The notes beneath the pieces were generated by a model that saw nothing but the letters and a program-made list of their open reading frames with translations, did no database searches and was not told where the DNA came from. This document shows positions 51,701 to 60,747 of a stretch of 64,000 nt of DNA, piece by piece. How positions within the stretch are numbered: the stretch's first letter is position 1; the number at the start of each line of letters is the position of its first letter. Location of the stretch: the NCBI GenBank assembly GCA_017430365.1, contig JAFRNC010000002.1, positions 416,665 to 480,664 of the forward strand. Direction: 5' to 3'. Origin of the DNA: Bacteroidales bacterium (GTDB taxonomy: Bacteria > Bacteroidota > Bacteroidia > Bacteroidales > UBA932). Both the position numbers and the translations under genes were made by a program.

Positions 51701-51927
51701 CCGTCAACGGAAGTCAGGCTGTTCTCGATGATCTTGGTCACATTGGTCTCGATCTCGCTGGCACTGGCACCCGGATAGGTGGTCATCACCGTGATGTACG
51801 GCGGATCCATCTCCGGGAACTGGTCGATCGGCAGCCTCGAGAGCGAGAAGAGGCCGATGACGATGACCGCAACGAAGATCAGCGCCGTCGTGACCGGTTT
51901 GTTGATCGCTGATTTATAGATGCTCAT
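48745..51927 (-). CDS. RND-family multidrug/solute efflux permease (HAE1/AcrB-like)
   Basis: A 1060-aa inner-membrane pump. It has the 12-helix RND layout with two large periplasmic loops. The proton-relay helix reads TVAIGMVVDDSIVVLENI (paired Asp), and the opening SRLPIDQFPEMDPPYITVMTTYPGA (given in part) is the family's hallmark. Other blocks are GVVMLVGIVVKNGIVLVDY and RLRPVLMTAFTTLLGMLP. The substrate is unknown. It forms an operon with tolC-like, MFP and PII-like genes. Confidence 0.95.
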   Translation of the reverse strand: MSIYKSAINKPVTTALIFVAVIVIGLFSLSRLPIDQFPEMDPPYITVMTTYPGASASEIETNVTKIIENSLTSVDGLKELTSSSRDNMSVVSLELEWGADRDEAANDIRSYIDMIKSNLPEGCSSPVMFKLNSSLMPIIQYSVMARESYPGLEKIMNDEVIPQLNRINGIGSVSVSGAPDRYVYIDIDQARLDAYNLTLEQVANAISVNNLNLSSGTVKMDRQQYQMQVRGEYEQSADIADIVVSTTMLGQKVFVRDLAAVRDTIKDLSLDEKVDSKDAVRLIIAKKSGSNTVQVCRDVRKELARIQKSLPSDVEIKMIYDSSEEIENAIGSLEESILYALLFVVLVVFFFLGKWRATLIIGLTIPIALIVAFVYLLITGSSLNIISLSALTVAIGMVVDDSIVVLENITKHIDRGSSPHEAAIYATNEVWTSVIATTLVIAAVFIPLTMLSGLAGILFKELGWIVTIVVSTSTVAAISLIPMLCSKLLKANKVKVEDGKLVEVKSKRGWYERIVVGFLDTVDKAYAQLLRWCLRHKLVTILIAVAFFVVSMLPMVLGKIGTDFMPTSDNGRLSITVELQRGTRIEETVKTARMLEDRFRELAPEIQRISTSAGSNDESSVGALFSSTTNYKISMTVVCTKKYQRTRTIDEIAEVFRKELAQYPEIIEFQCNSSGGMGGGGRSTVDVEIYGYDFDETNLFAEEVQKAIVANVPGARDVRISRDKDRPELKITIDKEKAAIHGLNTATVSQYVRNRVAGFTAGFLKEDGDEYNIVVRLKEEDRNSLTDIEDLTIPTATGARIKLGEIATIEEYWAPQTIDRKSRQRYVRVISMPYQTSLGELAAQIQAQVDRLSHPSGISVVLAGDYEDQQKTFKDIFALLLLIVLLVYIVMASQFESLGKPAVILLAIPFGLSGVVLALWITGTSLDMIGALGVVMLVGIVVKNGIVLVDYINLMRDRGYKLNEAIALSGASRLRPVLMTAFTTLLGMLPMALSQGEGSEMWHPLGIVVIGGLLVSTFITLIIVPVVYGLISRHGERDKEEKRRKDYIFMQLNPDQEESR

Positions 51928-51930
51928 CGG

Positions 51931-52947
51931 CTAGTTCTCCTTGGTTACGTTCAACTTGGAGCCGTCCACCAGCTTGGCCTGGCCGACGGTGACGAGGCGG
52001 TCGCCCTCGGCAAGTTCGTCGCTGATCACCTCTATGTTCTCGTCGAACCTCTGGCCCAACTTCACGAAGATGCGTTTCGCGACTCCGCCGTCGTCAACGA
52101 ACACGTAGCGGTCGTTCGATCCCGTCATCTTGAGCACTGCCTGGTAAGGGACGACCATCGCGCGGGCCATACCCATCGACATGCGGGTCTTCACATACAT
52201 ACCCGGACGGAGCTTGAGGCCGGAATTGGGAATGCGGAGCCGCGCCTGGAATGTGTGGGAGGCGGGATCTACGGTCGGGTAGACGATGTCGACAGTAGCG
52301 GGGAAGGTCTCGCCGGGATAGATGTCGGAAGACAGATCCACCTTCATCCCCTTCTTGACCTGGGGATAATAACCTTCGGGAATCGCCACCAGGGCCTTGA
52401 GCGTATATATCTGCGTCAGCACGAGGATGGGCTGTCCTGCGAAGAGCTCGCCGTCCTCATAATTCTTGGCCGAGATCACTCCCGCGAAAGGCGCACGGAC
52501 ATATGTGTTCTTCTCCAGGAAATCGAGGGACTCCTTGGTCTGCTCATATGACAGTTTGGTCTGGTCGTATACCTGCTGGGATACGGCTCCGCTCTCGCGA
52601 AGCGACTCCATGCGCTGCATCTCCACGCCGAGATTGGTATAGGTCAGCTTCGTGGTGGTGTACTGGTTCTGGTCCATGCGCACGAGCATAGTGCCGGCAC
52701 TCACATTGGTGCCCACCTCGACGTAAATGTGCTCGATCTTTCCTGTCAGGGACGGGGCGATGTTGACCGTCTGCCATCCTTCAAGCGTAGTGGAGAAATC
52801 GAGTTCGCGGGTGATGTCGGAGACTTTGAGGGCAGTGGTTTCCACAAGTTCGACACGCTGCTCAGTCTCCTGCTGGGCCTGTTTTCCGGTACATGAGACT
52901 GCCGCAAGGGCGGCCAGGGCCAAAATGGAGATAATTCTGTATTTCAT
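51931..52947 (-). CDS. Periplasmic adaptor (MFP) lipoprotein of the RND pump
   Basis: A 338-aa lipoprotein (lipobox C19, AAVSC). It has the biotinyl-lipoyl-like halves (TGKIEHIYVEVGTNVSAGTMLVRMD in part, and FLEKNTYVRAPFAGVISAKNYEDG in part) around a short alpha-hairpin (about 100-140), then a beta-barrel (GMKVDLSSDIYPGETFPATVD in part) and a membrane-proximal domain. It joins the permease to the TolC channel. 3 nt before the permease gene. Confidence 0.95.
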   Translation of the reverse strand: MKYRIISILALAALAAVSCTGKQAQQETEQRVELVETTALKVSDITRELDFSTTLEGWQTVNIAPSLTGKIEHIYVEVGTNVSAGTMLVRMDQNQYTTTKLTYTNLGVEMQRMESLRESGAVSQQVYDQTKLSYEQTKESLDFLEKNTYVRAPFAGVISAKNYEDGELFAGQPILVLTQIYTLKALVAIPEGYYPQVKKGMKVDLSSDIYPGETFPATVDIVYPTVDPASHTFQARLRIPNSGLKLRPGMYVKTRMSMGMARAMVVPYQAVLKMTGSNDRYVFVDDGGVAKRIFVKLGQRFDENIEVISDELAEGDRLVTVGQAKLVDGSKLNVTKEN

Positions 52948-52954
52948 CGGTTGA

Positions 52955-54244
52955 TCATTTATTCAGGAGTTTTTCAAGGGAGATGCGGGCATTCACTATC
53001 TCGAGAAGGGACTGCACATAGTTGCTCTGGGCCGTGATCAGGTTCGTGCCGGAATTGGTCACGTCAAGGCTCGAGGCTATGCCGTGCTGGAATTTCAGGG
53101 CGACGTTGTCGAACACGCGTCCGGCAACTTCCACGTTCTGCTTCTGGATCCCGTATTTCTCGATTGCGGTGCGGAGATTGTAGAGAAGCTGGTGGTACTG
53201 CACGTTCAGGGCGAGTTCCGTGTCTTCCAGCGTGTTGAGCTGCTTCTTGTATGCCAGCCTGGCATCCTTTACCGCCGCATATGTCTTGCCGAAAGTGAAG
53301 ATCGGGATATTCAACTGGGCGCCCAGCATGTTGGGAGGCGTCATGTTCATAGTAGGCTCGTTGCTGAAATTGTGACGTCCGTTGAACTGGTGATATACGC
53401 TCAGGGTCGGGCCGGCGGTCCATCCCTTGAGGGCTATCTGCTTGCGGGTCAGCTCGGTATTCTCCTTGAGAAGCTTGTAGTCGTAATTGTCGTTGATGTC
53501 GAACTGGGAAGAGAGCAGGTCGCTCGCGGCTCCCAGGTCCACCAGGCTGTCGAGCCCGTCGGTCAGGACCACCTCCACGGCGTCATCCAGACAGAGCTGG
53601 ATACGTATGGAGTTGTAGACCATTTCCAGGGAACGGCGCGTGGTGCTGATCGTATTCTCCATCGTGGCGACCTGCACCTGGAGCTGGTCGGCGTCTGTCT
53701 GCTCCGCCACACCCACGTCAACCGAATTCTGCGTGATATCGTGCAGCTTGCGCATGCTTTCGAGATTCTTCTCGAGCAGCTTGAGGGTCTCTTCCGTAAC
53801 CAGTGCGGAGAAATAGAGCGTCTCAACCTGGCTGGATATGTCCTGTTCGGTCTTGTGAAGCGTGATGTCGGCCATCTTGCGGGAGATGTCCGCGATCTGC
53901 AGGGATACGATCTGGGCCCCGTTCAAGCCAATTCCCGTCTGCACGTTGAATGTAACGTAGGGCGGCATCGAGATCTTCATCGCACCGAGGTCCATCTTGT
54001 AACCCATCATATTGGAATACGAAGCGCTTGCGGTTACCTGCGGGAGCATTCCGGCTATCGCCTGCCAGCGGGTCGCCTGGGCTTTCTGGATGTCTATCGA
54101 AGCGTTCGCCAGGGTCCGGTTGTGCTCGATCGCGTACTGTTTCGCCTCATCCAGCGAGAATGCAATCCTCTCCTGCGAAAAAGCATGGAAGGAAAGAGAC
54201 AAGGCTAGCACAATCAGTCCTAATCTTGATAATATTTCTCTCAT
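52955..54244 (-). CDS. TolC-family outer-membrane channel protein
   Basis: A 429-aa protein; start 54244 gives a signal peptide (MREILSRLGLIVLALSLSFHAFSQ). Two outer-membrane-efflux repeats (about 25-215 and 235-429) are seen, with long amphipathic helices (LDEAKQYAIEHNRTLANASIDI and GTNLITAQSNYVQSLLEIVNARI, in parts). It forms the exit duct for the pump. A -7 box TAATTTTG lies at 54275-54282 on the minus strand. Confidence 0.93.
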   Translation of the reverse strand: MREILSRLGLIVLALSLSFHAFSQERIAFSLDEAKQYAIEHNRTLANASIDIQKAQATRWQAIAGMLPQVTASASYSNMMGYKMDLGAMKISMPPYVTFNVQTGIGLNGAQIVSLQIADISRKMADITLHKTEQDISSQVETLYFSALVTEETLKLLEKNLESMRKLHDITQNSVDVGVAEQTDADQLQVQVATMENTISTTRRSLEMVYNSIRIQLCLDDAVEVVLTDGLDSLVDLGAASDLLSSQFDINDNYDYKLLKENTELTRKQIALKGWTAGPTLSVYHQFNGRHNFSNEPTMNMTPPNMLGAQLNIPIFTFGKTYAAVKDARLAYKKQLNTLEDTELALNVQYHQLLYNLRTAIEKYGIQKQNVEVAGRVFDNVALKFQHGIASSLDVTNSGTNLITAQSNYVQSLLEIVNARISLEKLLNK

Positions 54245-54274
54245 AAAAATGGTTGTTGTCGTAAATGTGAAGCG

Positions 54275-54282
54275 CAAAATTA
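54275..54282 (-). promoter_or_regulatory. -7 box of the efflux operon
   Basis: TAATTTTG on the minus strand, 30 nt before the TolC start. At the -33 position there is TTTC rather than TTTG. Confidence 0.5.
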
Positions 54283-54430
54283 CTACAAAATTCACGCCAT
54301 GAAAAAAAAGTGGTCTCCATCTGTAATACGTGGACTTTCCATAACCATAAAAGGCGTTTTATTCCTATTCAAGACCGAAATTGTCCGGTCAGACAGGGAA
54401 CGGGCAGGTCGCAGGAACTGATGTTTTTTA

Positions 54431-54438
54431 TATATTTG
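54431..54438 (+). promoter_or_regulatory. -7 box of the M28 peptidase gene
   Basis: TATATTTG, 26 nt before the ATG. No clear -33 box. Confidence 0.5.
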
Positions 54439-54464
54439 CAGATACAAGTTAAACAACAGCTGTC

Positions 54465-56018
54465 ATGAAGAGATTTCCCGTTATCGCGCTCCTGGCCGCA
54501 CTGGTCATCTGCAGCACTTCAAGCGCTTTCGCGCAAGACAAAGTAGTCAAGAAAATCATCGAGACCGGTACGACCGACAACCGCACCATGGTGCATGCCG
54601 ATTTCCTGGCAAACCGTATCGGCGGACGCCTCATCGGATCGGCCGCCCTGACCGAGGCCGAGGCCTGGGCCAAGGAGCAGTTCGAATCGTGGGGCCTGGA
54701 AGTGATGGTACAGGAAGCCGGCGAGATCAACGTGGGTTTCAACCGCGGTCCCTGGTTCGGTAGGATGCTCAGTGAAGACGGCATGAACCTCCATTTCGCC
54801 ACCCCTTCGTATACTGCCGGAACGCGCGGCAAACAGACAGGACATGTGGTCATCGAGCCCAAGAGCCGCCGCGAATTCGACAGGATGAAGGGCACCCTGA
54901 AGGGCGCATGGGTGCTTCTTGACACCCCTTCAGACGGCATGGCCATCAACTGCACCGCGGAAGCCAACGCCAAGCGTGCCGAAGCTATCGCCAAGAACGA
55001 GGAAATCGATCTCAAGAACAACGAGATCCGGCGCTGGAACTACGAGAACAGGGACAGCGAGCCCAAGCCGCTGCTCGAATATGAAAAGACCGTAGCGCCT
55101 TTCTACAAGGAAATGGTCGAAGCGGGCGTGCTGGGATTCATCCGCTCCGCCGCCGTACCCTTGAAGATCATGTACGACAGGCCCAACTGCTACAACATCA
55201 CCATGGAGACCCTGCCCACCGTCTGCGACATCATGCTCGACGAGGCCCAGTTCAAGGTGGTCCGCGAGAAGGTGCTGCGCAAGGACATGTTCCAGCTTGA
55301 ATTCGACATCCGCAACCATTTCTACCGCGGTCCGGTGAAATACCACAACATCATCGGCATCCTGCGCGGAAGCAAATATCCCAAAGAGTACGTCATGGCC
55401 GGCGGCCACCTGGACGCCTATGACGGCGGTACGGGCGCCGTGGACGACGGAAACGGCACATCGGTAACCATGGAAGCGGCCCGTCTGCTTGCCACTTCCG
55501 GCGCCAAGCCCAAACGCACCATCCTCTTCTGCCTCTGGACCGGCGAGGAATTCGGGCTTCTCGGATCGAAATTCTTCGTGGAAAACAAGACCGTTCCGCT
55601 CGAAAAGATTTCCAACTACATCAACCGTGACGGCGGTCCGCTCTGCGCCACCTCGGTGACCGTTCCTCCCGCCATGTACGACGACTACGTGAACATCTGC
55701 AAGCCGCTCAACGACATCAATCCCGAGTTCCCCTTCACGGTCAACAAGAGGGAGGGCGACCCCCAGCCGCGTCCGACCAGGGCAGGCGGCAGCGACCATG
55801 CCTATTTCGCCATGAACGGAGTTCCCACCCTCTCGTTCCGCGAGTCCGACCCCAAGGGCTACAATTTCGAATACGGAGAGATCTGGCACACCGAGAGGGA
55901 CATTTTCAACAAACTGATCCCCGAGTACATGGAGCATTCCGCAGTCGTTACGGCCGTCGTACTCTACGGCATAGCCAACCTCGACCACCTGCTTTCTCGC
56001 GAGGGACTCTACAAGTAG
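54465..56018 (+). CDS. Secreted M28-family zinc aminopeptidase
   Basis: A 517-aa exported peptidase with signal peptide MKRFPVIALLAALVICSTSS then AFA. A PA-like insert lies near 120-250. The catalytic domain has the M28 zinc set: GGHLDAYDGGTGAVDDGNG (H315, D327-D328), WTGEEFGLLG (E361, E362), a later Asp in INRDGG, and SDHAYF (last His). It releases N-terminal residues from peptides; family M28 covers several specificities. The gene has its own promoter, and a hairpin just inside the convergent gene may end its transcript. Confidence 0.92.
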   Translation: MKRFPVIALLAALVICSTSSAFAQDKVVKKIIETGTTDNRTMVHADFLANRIGGRLIGSAALTEAEAWAKEQFESWGLEVMVQEAGEINVGFNRGPWFGRMLSEDGMNLHFATPSYTAGTRGKQTGHVVIEPKSRREFDRMKGTLKGAWVLLDTPSDGMAINCTAEANAKRAEAIAKNEEIDLKNNEIRRWNYENRDSEPKPLLEYEKTVAPFYKEMVEAGVLGFIRSAAVPLKIMYDRPNCYNITMETLPTVCDIMLDEAQFKVVREKVLRKDMFQLEFDIRNHFYRGPVKYHNIIGILRGSKYPKEYVMAGGHLDAYDGGTGAVDDGNGTSVTMEAARLLATSGAKPKRTILFCLWTGEEFGLLGSKFFVENKTVPLEKISNYINRDGGPLCATSVTVPPAMYDDYVNICKPLNDINPEFPFTVNKREGDPQPRPTRAGGSDHAYFAMNGVPTLSFRESDPKGYNFEYGEIWHTERDIFNKLIPEYMEHSAVVTAVVLYGIANLDHLLSREGLYK

Positions 56019-56034
56019 CAGTCCCCCGCTCCAC

Positions 56035-58812
56035 TTACTGTTCTACCTGAGGCCGGATCCCGCATCCGGCCTTTCTGTAGTTGGTGTATTCCGGGTCGAC
56101 CCAGTCCGGCCCGAAACGGAAATAGTATCCGTCGTCATCGCTCGCTGTCGCCGCAGTCCAGCAGTATCCGTCGGTCCCCACCCTGGCCAGTTGCCCGGTG
56201 GTGCCTTCCATATAGCCGGTCGCCGGAAAACCTATGACGTACATCCCGTCCGTTGATGCCGATGCCGACTCCCTGTAGCCGTTGTAATAGCAGCCCGGAG
56301 CGTACCCGTTCGGAGTCTGGCCATGAGGGCCGAGCCTGAAGCTGAAGAAAACCGTTAGGCTCGGCAGGCAGTATCCCGCGGGGCAGGGATCGTAAATTGT
56401 TTTGACAGTGGGACAGTCGACCCTGTTGCCGTCCATGCCGGCGCACCACCAGTTGTCCTTACCAGTATCCGAACACCAGTCGTAAGGCGCGCCCGAGTTC
56501 CCCGAGAAATGGACTGCCGGCCGGCGTATCGTCTCTCCCATGCTTACGGTTCCGCCGTATGACGGGAAGATGTAATCGGCGCCGAGATACAGGTCATACC
56601 CGTCCATCAGCGGATCCTTGCGGCCGAACTGGTAGTAGGGACCGTAACCCGACTGGAAATCCGTTCGGCGGACCATACCCGGCCTGCGAAGCGATACGAC
56701 CGTGACTGCCTGCGATTCGGCCTGCCGGAGCCGTACATATACCCCGGCTGCGGGATAGACGGTCGCCTGCACCTCCCCTGATTCGACCCACCCCAGATTC
56801 CTGGGCATGAATCCCGCTACGTGCCCCGCGGCATCGTAGGTGCAGGCCACGTCTGCCAGGTCGAAGGCAGGATCGTATGCGGGATAATTGCGGGGCACAT
56901 AGTCGGTGACCCAGACGAGCCAGCTCCACATCACATCCCCGTCTCCATCCCTTACCGCCAGGCAGGCAAGTCCCTGCCCTATCGTTTCCGCCGGCACATG
57001 GAAATTCAGCCAGTAAACCTCGTGCGGGGTACCCGCCCCCGTGACAGTGATAGACGAAGAGCCTCCCGCCACGCCGGGCAGTATGAAATCGCTCCCGCCC
57101 TGTACTTCCACCAGTTCCCGGTCCTCCCACACCACGAAAGCTTCCGCCGGAACTCCGGCAGACGGACTGCTCTTCTGCAGATAGGGCGAAGAGACCGGCA
57201 TATCCTTGTAATCCATGAAATTGCTCTCGGAGTATGTCACGCTCCTTGGAGAGTTGCCTTTCACCCCGTTGCCCATGACCAGGGGGATTCGGTAGTATCC
57301 GGGCGCGTTGACTATATATGTATTTGCACTTTCCGTTATGGCATCGCCGCCGGCGGCCGGATTGGACAGATTCCAGTAGGAGGACGGGCTGCCGACAGGA
57401 GAAGCCTCACGCAAACGCCGGTCAGCCAGTTCTCCCGGGTCTATCCAAGTCTGCGTACCTGCGGCCGCCTGACAGCTCATCAGGAGTGTTTCGGGGGTCA
57501 GGGATCCTTCTGACGAGACAGGAGAGAATGCGGTCAGGGCCGTTCCTGACATCGGGAGAGTATTGCTGCCTGAGAGCGCATCTTCATAAGAGCCGAAGTA
57601 TCCGTCGGCCTCCCATGCCACAGGAATCTGCTCACCGCTCCCGGTGCGTGTCTTGTAGCTGGTTACGGAAGCCCCCGACACCGGTCCTCCGCTGTAAGTC
57701 ACTCCCTCCGGATCTGTCGAAACGAAGGTGTAATCGAAATGGGCCACCTCCCCAGGAACGCCCAGATTGCGGATAAACACCTTCTTGCAGGCCTCGACCT
57801 GCAGCCACTCTCCGCCATGGTCCTCGGAATATCTCAGGTCGAGAGTGCGCTTTTCGCCCCCGTCGATCAGCACTTCTATGGAAAGCATGTCCTGGTCGAC
57901 GGGAAGCGCCAGTACGGTAAGTTTGAGTATATCGTCGGGACTGAGGTTCCTCTGGTCCTCCTCCCGTATCGGAATCAATATCTCACTTTCCGTTCCGGAT
58001 GTCGTGACCGAATAATTGCCGTCAGGGGTGAGCGTCGCCGAAAACGCACCTGCCAGGCCGGTAGCCCCCGACTTGAGGCGGAAACCCGTCACCCTGCGCT
58101 CCCCCGCCGCTGCGTCGCCGGCCTTGAGGGTGAACATGAAAGCCGTCATGAGCGGCTTGAATGCGAGGGATACGCTTCTGAGCCCTGCCTCCGCCTTTCC
58201 GAAGCCATACATATAGGCATAGTTCATATCGGGCTTGTACTCCCTGCAGAGGCGCACTATCCCGTCGATGTTTTCATGATATTCCTTATATCCCGCATAA
58301 GGCTGGACAGCGGGAATTACCCCGTCGATCCGCCCGTTTCCGTCGGCGTAGGAAAGCACCGCCTCGCTGTCATTGACATCCCTGCCATATTCCGATGTCA
58401 TCAGCGGAGAGGGATATAGCGCATAGAAATAGTGTGTCCCGCCGGGTCCCCATTCAAGGTTGCCGGATTTGACCGTGGCAAGGGTGGCGCGGCTGTTCTT
58501 CCCGTCGTCGGTACGTCCCGTTACGATATAGTCAGAGGTCTGCGTTACCGCAGCCTCCTCGCAATGGATGCGGATCATGTCGGCCTGCGGCACCCAGTCG
58601 ATCCTTTCATAAGTCCGCGACTCCACATTATATATGGAGCCGCTGTATTGCGTACGGGTCGAAATCCCGTTCCTGTATCCTGTTTCAGCCTTGAACTTGA
58701 TGGTCTTGCCTGTCCAGAACTCCGGTCCTTCACATCCGCAAGGCAACAGCGGAAGGAAAGCTGCCGCCAACGCGGCAAGAAGCGTTTCTCTTAATCTGAT
58801 TATCGGTTTCAT
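56035..58812 (-). CDS. Large fimbrillin-like lipoprotein with FISUMP-type C-terminus
   Basis: A 925-aa lipoprotein (lipobox C27, PCGC). The N-terminal domain repeats the pattern of the lipoprotein at 20788-22008: IKFKAETG, STRTQYSG, YERIDW and a following hydrophobic strand. A fimbrillin central domain (SLAFKPLMTAFMFTLKAG) follows, then a long beta-rich middle, then a C-terminal domain typical of Bacteroidetes surface proteins (YDPCPAGYCLPSL, YCWTAAT, CGIRPQVEQ). It stands alone, divergent from the AraC-type regulator gene. Adhesin or single-subunit fimbrial protein is an inference. Confidence 0.8.
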   Translation of the reverse strand: MKPIIRLRETLLAALAAAFLPLLPCGCEGPEFWTGKTIKFKAETGYRNGISTRTQYSGSIYNVESRTYERIDWVPQADMIRIHCEEAAVTQTSDYIVTGRTDDGKNSRATLATVKSGNLEWGPGGTHYFYALYPSPLMTSEYGRDVNDSEAVLSYADGNGRIDGVIPAVQPYAGYKEYHENIDGIVRLCREYKPDMNYAYMYGFGKAEAGLRSVSLAFKPLMTAFMFTLKAGDAAAGERRVTGFRLKSGATGLAGAFSATLTPDGNYSVTTSGTESEILIPIREEDQRNLSPDDILKLTVLALPVDQDMLSIEVLIDGGEKRTLDLRYSEDHGGEWLQVEACKKVFIRNLGVPGEVAHFDYTFVSTDPEGVTYSGGPVSGASVTSYKTRTGSGEQIPVAWEADGYFGSYEDALSGSNTLPMSGTALTAFSPVSSEGSLTPETLLMSCQAAAGTQTWIDPGELADRRLREASPVGSPSSYWNLSNPAAGGDAITESANTYIVNAPGYYRIPLVMGNGVKGNSPRSVTYSESNFMDYKDMPVSSPYLQKSSPSAGVPAEAFVVWEDRELVEVQGGSDFILPGVAGGSSSITVTGAGTPHEVYWLNFHVPAETIGQGLACLAVRDGDGDVMWSWLVWVTDYVPRNYPAYDPAFDLADVACTYDAAGHVAGFMPRNLGWVESGEVQATVYPAAGVYVRLRQAESQAVTVVSLRRPGMVRRTDFQSGYGPYYQFGRKDPLMDGYDLYLGADYIFPSYGGTVSMGETIRRPAVHFSGNSGAPYDWCSDTGKDNWWCAGMDGNRVDCPTVKTIYDPCPAGYCLPSLTVFFSFRLGPHGQTPNGYAPGCYYNGYRESASASTDGMYVIGFPATGYMEGTTGQLARVGTDGYCWTAATASDDDGYYFRFGPDWVDPEYTNYRKAGCGIRPQVEQ
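56050..56072 (+). terminator. Hairpin inside the convergent gene, possible M28 terminator
   Basis: AGGCCGGAT, 5-nt loop, ATCCGGCCT: a perfect 9-bp stem, followed on the plus strand by TTCTG. It lies within the last codons of the minus-strand fimbrillin gene, 31 nt after the M28 stop. The U-tract is short, so its strength is uncertain. Confidence 0.45.
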
Positions 58813-58835
58813 ATTTCTCTATTGATTGCAGGCGG

Positions 58836-58843
58836 CAAAAGTA
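58836..58843 (-). promoter_or_regulatory. -7 box of the 925-aa lipoprotein gene
   Basis: TACTTTTG on the minus strand, 23 nt before the ATG, so no extra small gene can fit before this fimbrillin-like gene. No clean -33 box. Confidence 0.45.
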
Positions 58844-58998
58844 TCGTCACCCGTATCCTGAAAGGTCCCCGATTGTCATTCATCAACGCCAGTTCGTCAA
58901 AGTCCTAAAGAAAATTTGTCAAAAGGAGTAACTATTGACATTATTTCCCATTGTTCAGGAAAAAAAGAGTTTATTTTGCGCACCTGAAACACAAATCC

Positions 58999-60747
58999 AT
59001 GATTCGAAAGCCTCTTTTCATCGTACTTTTCGTTCTTTTCCTGACGGGCTGCAACAACAGCCCTGATACTCCCGAAGACTGGAGGGGAAGCGGCCCCGAC
59101 AGCCTTTACAGTTTCCAGCATATACGCAGTATATCCTTCGACCGCCCGGAAGAGGCGCTCAGCTTGCTTGACACAGCAGAGCGGATGGGCAACGTCAACC
59201 CGAGGGACGCCGATTTCTTCCGTGCCAATATCTATTACAATCCGCTCCAGGACGACGAGCGGGCTTACCGCTATGCCCTTCAGGCATACCGCTCCGAAGA
59301 CCCGGACGGCGTAAGCGACACAGAGCGCATGGAAGTACTCGAGCTGCTCTGCCGCATCACCGCCATTAGGGAACAGTTCCAGGAAGGCATCAGCTATGCC
59401 GCCCAAGGGCTGAAGCTGGCCGTGGAAGGCAAGGACAGCCGTTACGAAGGCACTTTCCTCTTCCAGATGGGTGACTGCATGCTCCGCATCGGACAGAGGG
59501 AATCGGGCTACCGTAACCTGAGATCGGGGATAGAGTTGCTCGAGAAGGAAAAAGACCCCAAAGTGCTGCCTACGCTCTCTTTCGCGTACGGAGAACTGAT
59601 GGTTGCCCTGATGGACGACGGCCGCTACGAAGAAGCGATAGCCGAAGGAAAGAAAAGGGAGGAGTGCATTCTCAAGCTGGAACGTCTCGACCCGGATATC
59701 CCGGAAGGACGCATAGACCAGCAGAAAGCATATCTCTATGCCAAAATGGCCGATTTCCACGCACGCGCAGGTAAAAAGGAAGAAGCGGAACAATATGAGA
59801 ACCTCTTCCTCGAAACCAGTTATTCTCAGCTTCCACAGGGCAGGATCCTGCTCGCCGAATACTGCGAAGCGACTGAACAATGGAAGCGGCTGGTCGATCT
59901 CTATGGCGGCAAGGACTACCTCCCCGCAACTGATACCATAACCGAGAACGTCATCTACTACCTTTCCAAGAAAGCCCATGCGCTCCACCACCTCGGCCGC
60001 GACGGGGAAGCATACGACATCATGGAACGCATCGGAGAGTTATGCTCCGTCAGGTTCAGGGCGGAACTGAGTGAAAAGGCCATGGCGATTTCCGAAGCCT
60101 ATGACTCGCAGTACAGGGAAGTGCAGCTGGAAAAGGAAAGGGGACGCTCCAGGCTGCGCCAGTGGATTGCGATACTGCTGAGCGCACTTCTTGCAGTCGC
60201 CCTGCTGCTCCTCTTCGAGCAGATACGGCACAACAGGATTACGGGAAAGAAAAACCAGGCTCTTGCCTCGGAACTGGACCGGATGCTGCAACTGCAGGAA
60301 GAGGTAAAGAACATGCGTAAGCAGGCGCCTCCCCGCCAGGGAAACCCCAGGAACGACACCGAATCGTCCGTGGCGCTGTTCGCCAAACTGGAGGAGATAA
60401 TGGACCAGGAGCGCCTTTACCTGAAGAGCGAACTCTCCCGGGATGACATACTCAAGCGGCTGCACGTCGACAAGAACAGACTTGCCCTGATGTTCCGCGA
60501 AGTCGGCCAGGGCTTCACCCTGCCCACCTACATCAACGAGAAGCGGCTCACCCACTCGCTGAAGTTGCTCCGCATCCACCCCTACTACACGATCGAGACC
60601 ATTGCCTTCGACTCGGGATTCTCGAGCAGCCGCTACTATCACCATCTCTTCAAGGAACGCTACGGGATAACCCCCTCGGAATATCTCCGCAGCGTCCAGA
60701 AAGAAAAGGAAAAGAATCAGGCGAAGACGGCTGAGAAGGCCGAGTAG
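58999..60747 (+). CDS. Membrane-spanning TPR sensor with AraC-type DNA-binding domain
   Basis: A 582-aa regulator, start 58999. A lipoprotein-type signal (lipobox C18, LTGC) is followed by a helical TPR-like region (about 30-380), one membrane helix (about 385-410) and a short coiled coil (about 415-445). The AraC/XylS domain occupies about 470-575 (YLKSELSRDDILKRLHVDK, FTLPTYINEKRLTHSLKLL in part, IAFDSGFSSSRYYHHLFKERYG in part). The outer part can sense in the periplasm while the HTH acts on DNA inside. It is divergent from the fimbrillin-like gene, with 186 nt between starts, so that gene is its likely target. Confidence 0.82.
   Translation: MIRKPLFIVLFVLFLTGCNNSPDTPEDWRGSGPDSLYSFQHIRSISFDRPEEALSLLDTAERMGNVNPRDADFFRANIYYNPLQDDERAYRYALQAYRSEDPDGVSDTERMEVLELLCRITAIREQFQEGISYAAQGLKLAVEGKDSRYEGTFLFQMGDCMLRIGQRESGYRNLRSGIELLEKEKDPKVLPTLSFAYGELMVALMDDGRYEEAIAEGKKREECILKLERLDPDIPEGRIDQQKAYLYAKMADFHARAGKKEEAEQYENLFLETSYSQLPQGRILLAEYCEATEQWKRLVDLYGGKDYLPATDTITENVIYYLSKKAHALHHLGRDGEAYDIMERIGELCSVRFRAELSEKAMAISEAYDSQYREVQLEKERGRSRLRQWIAILLSALLAVALLLLFEQIRHNRITGKKNQALASELDRMLQLQEEVKNMRKQAPPRQGNPRNDTESSVALFAKLEEIMDQERLYLKSELSRDDILKRLHVDKNRLALMFREVGQGFTLPTYINEKRLTHSLKLLRIHPYYTIETIAFDSGFSSSRYYHHLFKERYGITPSEYLRSVQKEKEKNQAKTAEKAE

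Noticed and set aside
53084..54208. A 374-codon open frame on the plus strand
   Set aside because: It is opposite the TolC-family gene; no domain or promoter.
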